This document shows, piece by piece, positions 33,704 to 36,402 of a stretch of 36,402 bases of DNA. The notes under the pieces are model-generated. The model did no database searches. It worked only from the letters and a program-made list of their open reading frames with translations, and was not told the origin of the DNA. Origin of the DNA: Agrobacterium albertimagni AOL15 (GTDB lineage Bacteria; Pseudomonadota; Alphaproteobacteria; Rhizobiales; Rhizobiaceae); the NCBI RefSeq assembly GCF_000300855.1, contig NZ_ALJF01000022.1, positions 1 to 36,402 of the forward strand. The letters are read 5' to 3'. Numbering within the stretch: position 1 is the first letter of the stretch; every line of letters starts with the position of its first letter. A program made the position numbers and the translations under genes.

Positions 33704-34348
33704 TCAGGCCGCAATCTTCCGATAGCCTGCCGTAACCGCTTTTGCAGCGATCAGGACGGTGCCGCCGGACCGGTTGGCGGTGCGGCGAACTGCATGTTTT
33801 CTGACGATTTTCCTGATACGCTCGGGGAAGAGTGCATAGACGAGGCAGGACAGGGCGGAGAGGGCGACGAAGGTCGCGCCAAGCGCGATCGCCTGCGGCA
33901 GGAACGGAGCGGCCGGCGTCAGGAATTGCGGCAGAAGTGCGGCGACCAGCAGGGCGCTGCGCGGATCACGGGATTCGCTTTCGAAGCAGTGCGCGATTAC
34001 GCGCAGCGGCTTCTCCTCCGGCAGGTTGTCGTTGTCGGCCACCGGTTCGATGCCGGCCGGTGCACGCGCGAGGCCAAGCCCGAAAAGCATCAGCCAGAAC
34101 AGGCCAATCCACTGGAAGATCGAGAATGTCAGCGCCGACAGCGAGATCAGCAGCCAGGAGACGGCCAGCGTCGCTGCGACAGAAACTGCGGTGCCGAGTG
34201 CAACGCCCGTGCCCGTGGCGAAGACGCTTTTGCGGCCATGGGCCAGCGCATAGGACAAAACCATGCGCTTGGACCGGCCGGGCACGACCAGAAGGGCCGC
34301 GGCGACGACTGCGAACAGGATCCAGGTAGAATGGGGCATGACACTCAC
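33704..34348 (-). CDS. LysE/RhtB-family amino-acid exporter
   Basis: This 214-residue membrane protein has about six hydrophobic segments. Near the N-terminus it carries PGRSKRMVLSYALAHGRKSV, typed here as VPGRSKR and AHGRKS, which matches the LysE-family PGP...GRK stretch with Arg where Pro is usual. The remaining helices and a charged central loop fit the RhtB group. These proteins export amino acids such as homoserine, threonine or lysine. It starts 36 bases after the phosphofructokinase stop on the same strand, so co-transcription is likely, although no functional link is evident. An alternative start lies at M4 (34339). The substrate is unknown. Confidence 0.8.
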   Translation of the reverse strand: MSVMPHSTWILFAVVAAALLVVPGRSKRMVLSYALAHGRKSVFATGTGVALGTAVSVAATLAVSWLLISLSALTFSIFQWIGLFWLMLFGLGLARAPAGIEPVADNDNLPEEKPLRVIAHCFESESRDPRSALLVAALLPQFLTPAAPFLPQAIALGATFVALSALSCLVYALFPERIRKIVRKHAVRRTANRSGGTVLIAAKAVTAGYRKIAA

Positions 34349-34384
34349 TCCTCCAGAAGAGCAAGCCAGCTTTCGGCGGTCAGG

Positions 34385-35599
34385 TCAATGGATGGGGCGG
34401 TACTTCTGCCCGAGATAGTCCATCACTTCTTTGAACCACGGCGTGCCGAGGTCGAACGGCTTGCCGCCCTTGATCCGCGGGAACTCGATGGTCCGCAGGC
34501 GTCCGCCCTGGTCCTCGTCGTGCCCCGTGACGCCGGACACCTTGTTGAGCCCGCTTTCGACGGCGAGATCCACCATGCTCTGGATGAGGCGAAGGTCCTC
34601 GTAATTGGCGGGGGCGGAGCGGGCATAGTAGCCTGATTTCTGCACCATCGAGCGATCGGCATCGAGCAGTTTGGCAAAGTGCTTCTGGAACCAGTTGCCG
34701 ACATTGATCGTGTCGAGCTTCACATGGCCGAAGGCGTCACGCTTTATTTCCTCGCCGGCGGCCTCCCGGTCGGCGACGATCTCATCCATGCAGGCACCTT
34801 CCGACACGAAGAGCGTGACGAAGCCGGTCCGGTCCATGATGTCCTTCAGGCGGGCGGCTTCACCCTCCATGTCGAAATGGGTCTCCGGCAGATAGAGGCC
34901 GTCGATGTTCTTCAGCTCCTGATTCATCATGAAGCCTTCGATGTATTCATTGTGCTGCGTGCGCTGCATGTAGGCGCGGGCGGTGGCGGCCGTCAGCCAG
35001 CCGCAATGGCGGCCCATGACCTCATGGATGACAAGCGTGCGCGGCGAGGCGCTCTGTTCGTTGGAGACGTGATCGAAGAATCGCGCGCCGACTTCGGCGG
35101 CCGTCCAGGCGCCGAGCGTCTGCTTGATCGGGTAGACGTCGTTGTCGACGGTCTTCGGCATGCCGACGACGGTCAGGTCGTAGCCGTTGGCGCCGAGATA
35201 GGCGGCCAGATCGGCGGCCGTGGTGTTGGTGTCGTCACCGCCGATGGTGTGAAGGATGGTGATGCCGTCGGCCGCCAGGCGCTCGGCGGCGACCCGCAGT
35301 GGGTTCTCGTTTTCCTTGACGAGGCCGCGCTTCACGCAATCGGCGACATTGGTGAGTTTGACGCGGCTGTTGCCGATGGGCGAGCCTCCATAGCGATGCA
35401 GCACATGGGCCTTTTCGCGCATCTCCGTTGTGATCTCGATCTTGTAGTCCATCAGCAGGCCGCGGAAGCCTGACTTGTAGGCGACGATTTCCACCTCCGG
35501 TGCGATGTCGGTGTATCGCTCGATCAACCCGCCAACGGCGGACGAGAGACAGGGCGCAAGGCCCCCGGCGGTCAACATCGCGACTTTCTGCTTGGCCAT
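34385..35599 (-). CDS. pfp: Pyrophosphate-dependent phosphofructokinase
   Basis: The 404-residue protein is a PFK with the substrate loop MPKTVDND (147-154), whose Asp152 is the general base. The nucleotide-site motif is GGDDT (120-124). ATP-dependent PfkA has Gly at the position of Asp123 and Gly in place of Lys149; Asp and Lys there mark PPi-dependent enzymes. It interconverts fructose-6-phosphate and fructose-1,6-bisphosphate using PPi/Pi and can run in either direction. Rhizobia often lack PfkA, use the Entner-Doudoroff pathway, and keep this enzyme; that is established for the group. GAGGAGG precedes the ATG. Confidence 0.93.
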   Translation of the reverse strand: MAKQKVAMLTAGGLAPCLSSAVGGLIERYTDIAPEVEIVAYKSGFRGLLMDYKIEITTEMREKAHVLHRYGGSPIGNSRVKLTNVADCVKRGLVKENENPLRVAAERLAADGITILHTIGGDDTNTTAADLAAYLGANGYDLTVVGMPKTVDNDVYPIKQTLGAWTAAEVGARFFDHVSNEQSASPRTLVIHEVMGRHCGWLTAATARAYMQRTQHNEYIEGFMMNQELKNIDGLYLPETHFDMEGEAARLKDIMDRTGFVTLFVSEGACMDEIVADREAAGEEIKRDAFGHVKLDTINVGNWFQKHFAKLLDADRSMVQKSGYYARSAPANYEDLRLIQSMVDLAVESGLNKVSGVTGHDEDQGGRLRTIEFPRIKGGKPFDLGTPWFKEVMDYLGQKYRPIH

Positions 35600-35906
35600 C
35601 GATCCTCCTCGGACGTTACATCGCCCGTGTCACTTCAGTGTTCAGGTGGCAAATGGATGCGATAGGCGCGGCGGCCTGTAAAGCGAAAAATTCAAGGAAA
35701 TCGGGCATTTCGCAGCCATGAGCGCGGCAAATCCGGATATAATCGTTTCAATCGCGGTCGGGCGACGGATGGCGTCTGTGGATAATCGGCTGGAGGCGTG
35801 ATGGAGGGAGAGTTCAGCGAAACGGATTCAAGATGAAGAAACTTTAATCCTCGCTTTAGGGGCCGGCTCCTTGCTTTTTCTGGGTATATTTGGTCAAGCT
35901 TTCAAC
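35600..35906. other. Divergent gap between pfp and the DjlA-like gene
   Basis: These 307 bases should hold both promoters. On the minus strand GAGGAGG lies just before the pfp start. I see no clear -35/-10 pair, tRNA or terminator. An 11-codon frame at 35801 with a GGAGG-like upstream is too short to call. The DjlA frame is open from 35802 and could start at TTG 35871. Confidence 0.4.
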
Positions 35907-36402
35907 ATGATCTTCGATTTCGCCTGTGAACAGATATCGTCATTCTGGGACCGTTTGCTCGGCGCAATCGGTGATGCGGCCGGGAACGTCATCGGCAGCA
36001 TTGTCGAGGCCGTACGGACGATGTTCGAAGGCGACCCGGAAACACGCCGGCGCGTTTCCTTCTCCGTGGCGATCATCGCTCTTTCGGCGAAGATGGCGAA
36101 AGCCGATGGCGTCGTGTCGAATGCCGAAGTCGAGGCCTTCCGCAAGATTTTCGAATTCCCGCCGGAAGAGGCCCGCAACGTGGCCCGGCTTTACAATCTC
36201 GCTCGCCAGGACGTCGCCGGTTTCGAGACCTATGCGAAGAACCTCGCTGGCATGTGCCGGACCTGCGACGAGTTCTGCCCGGTGCTTGAGGACATTATCG
36301 ATGCCCTGTTCCACATCGCCAAGGCGGACGGCCTTGTGCATGAGAAGGAGCTCGACTTCCTCGCTCGTATCGCGGAGATCTTTGGCCTCTCGGAAGAGCG
36401 GT
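35907..36402 (+). CDS. DjlA-like TerB/J-domain co-chaperone (partial, cut by window end)
   Basis: The visible 165 residues contain a TerB-type helical domain from about residue 45: RRVSFSVAIIALSAKMAKADGVVSNAEVEAF and a second repeat with HIAKADGLVHEKEL, cited here as KMAKADGVVSNAE and IAKADGLVHEKE. In Rhizobiaceae this architecture belongs to DjlA-like proteins whose C-terminal J domain recruits DnaK, and the J domain would lie beyond the edge. ATG 35907 is used, but it lacks a clear Shine-Dalgarno. TTG 35871 with AGGGG upstream is an alternative that adds LLFLGIFGQAFN. The typical MSSFWDRL-like start reads ISSFWDRL here (ATA at the Met position). Confidence 0.75.
   Translation, partial: MIFDFACEQISSFWDRLLGAIGDAAGNVIGSIVEAVRTMFEGDPETRRRVSFSVAIIALSAKMAKADGVVSNAEVEAFRKIFEFPPEEARNVARLYNLARQDVAGFETYAKNLAGMCRTCDEFCPVLEDIIDALFHIAKADGLVHEKELDFLARIAEIFGLSEER

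Noticed and set aside
35801..35836. 11-codon ORF before the DjlA-like gene
   Set aside because: It is too short, with no hairpin or conserved feature to argue for a leader peptide.

Overview
The window looks like about 36 kb of chromosome from a Rhizobiaceae-type alphaproteobacterium (Rhizobium/Agrobacterium/Ensifer relatives). The basis is high GC, the gene families present (BtaA/BtaB betaine-lipid enzymes, a PPi-type phosphofructokinase, an ArsR-methyltransferase fusion next to metF, a double-HAMP chemoreceptor, a DjlA-type TerB protein) and a CTTGnn-N17-TAATAT promoter. I see no tRNA, rRNA, CRISPR array, insertion sequence, integrase or plasmid-transfer gene. Almost every base belongs to a gene or a short regulatory gap. 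The genus is an inference.

Layout: (1) 2-7201: the tail of an upstream gene, a TRAP transporter (small permease, large permease, Tat-exported binding protein), a glutamine-synthetase-like ligase, an aldehyde dehydrogenase and an iron-type alcohol dehydrogenase, closed by a strong terminator. This reads as one catabolic unit and is the best candidate here for an uncharacterised pathway: uptake, gamma-glutamylation of an amine, then alcohol-to-aldehyde-to-acid oxidation. (2) 7508-12600: an orphan ParA ATPase; an alpha/beta hydrolase and an L,D-transpeptidase on the minus strand; a MarR regulator coupled to an aldose-epimerase-like protein; a DUF442/TIGR01244 protein and a RidA-family protein. 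(3) 12624-18289: a DMT exporter divergent from an Ada-N/AraC regulator, a TPP enzyme coupled to a CaiB/BaiF CoA-transferase, and a monoacylglycerol-lipase-like hydrolase.

(4) 18290-24860: ettA, with a terminator-like hairpin in its leader; a chemoreceptor ending in a CheR/CheB-type pentapeptide; and an ArsR-methyltransferase/metF operon preceded by a perfect 22-bp palindrome. (5) 24934-29425, minus strand: a 25-residue membrane microprotein with its own promoter, Shine-Dalgarno sequence and terminator; an MltB-type lytic transglycosylase; a GH25 lysozyme-like lipoprotein; and the btaA-btaB operon for phosphorus-free betaine lipids. (6) 29566-36402: a GGDEF-EAL protein with a degenerate GGDEF site, a SxxK serine hydrolase, an SLT lipoprotein, a LysE-family exporter downstream of the PPi-phosphofructokinase, and the start of a DjlA-like protein cut by the window end.

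Four predicted peptidoglycan enzymes (L,D-transpeptidase, MltB, GH25, SLT) lie in the window but not in one operon. Several functions (TPP/CaiB pair, GS-like cluster, orphan ParA, SxxK hydrolase) are family-level calls whose substrates cannot be read from sequence.
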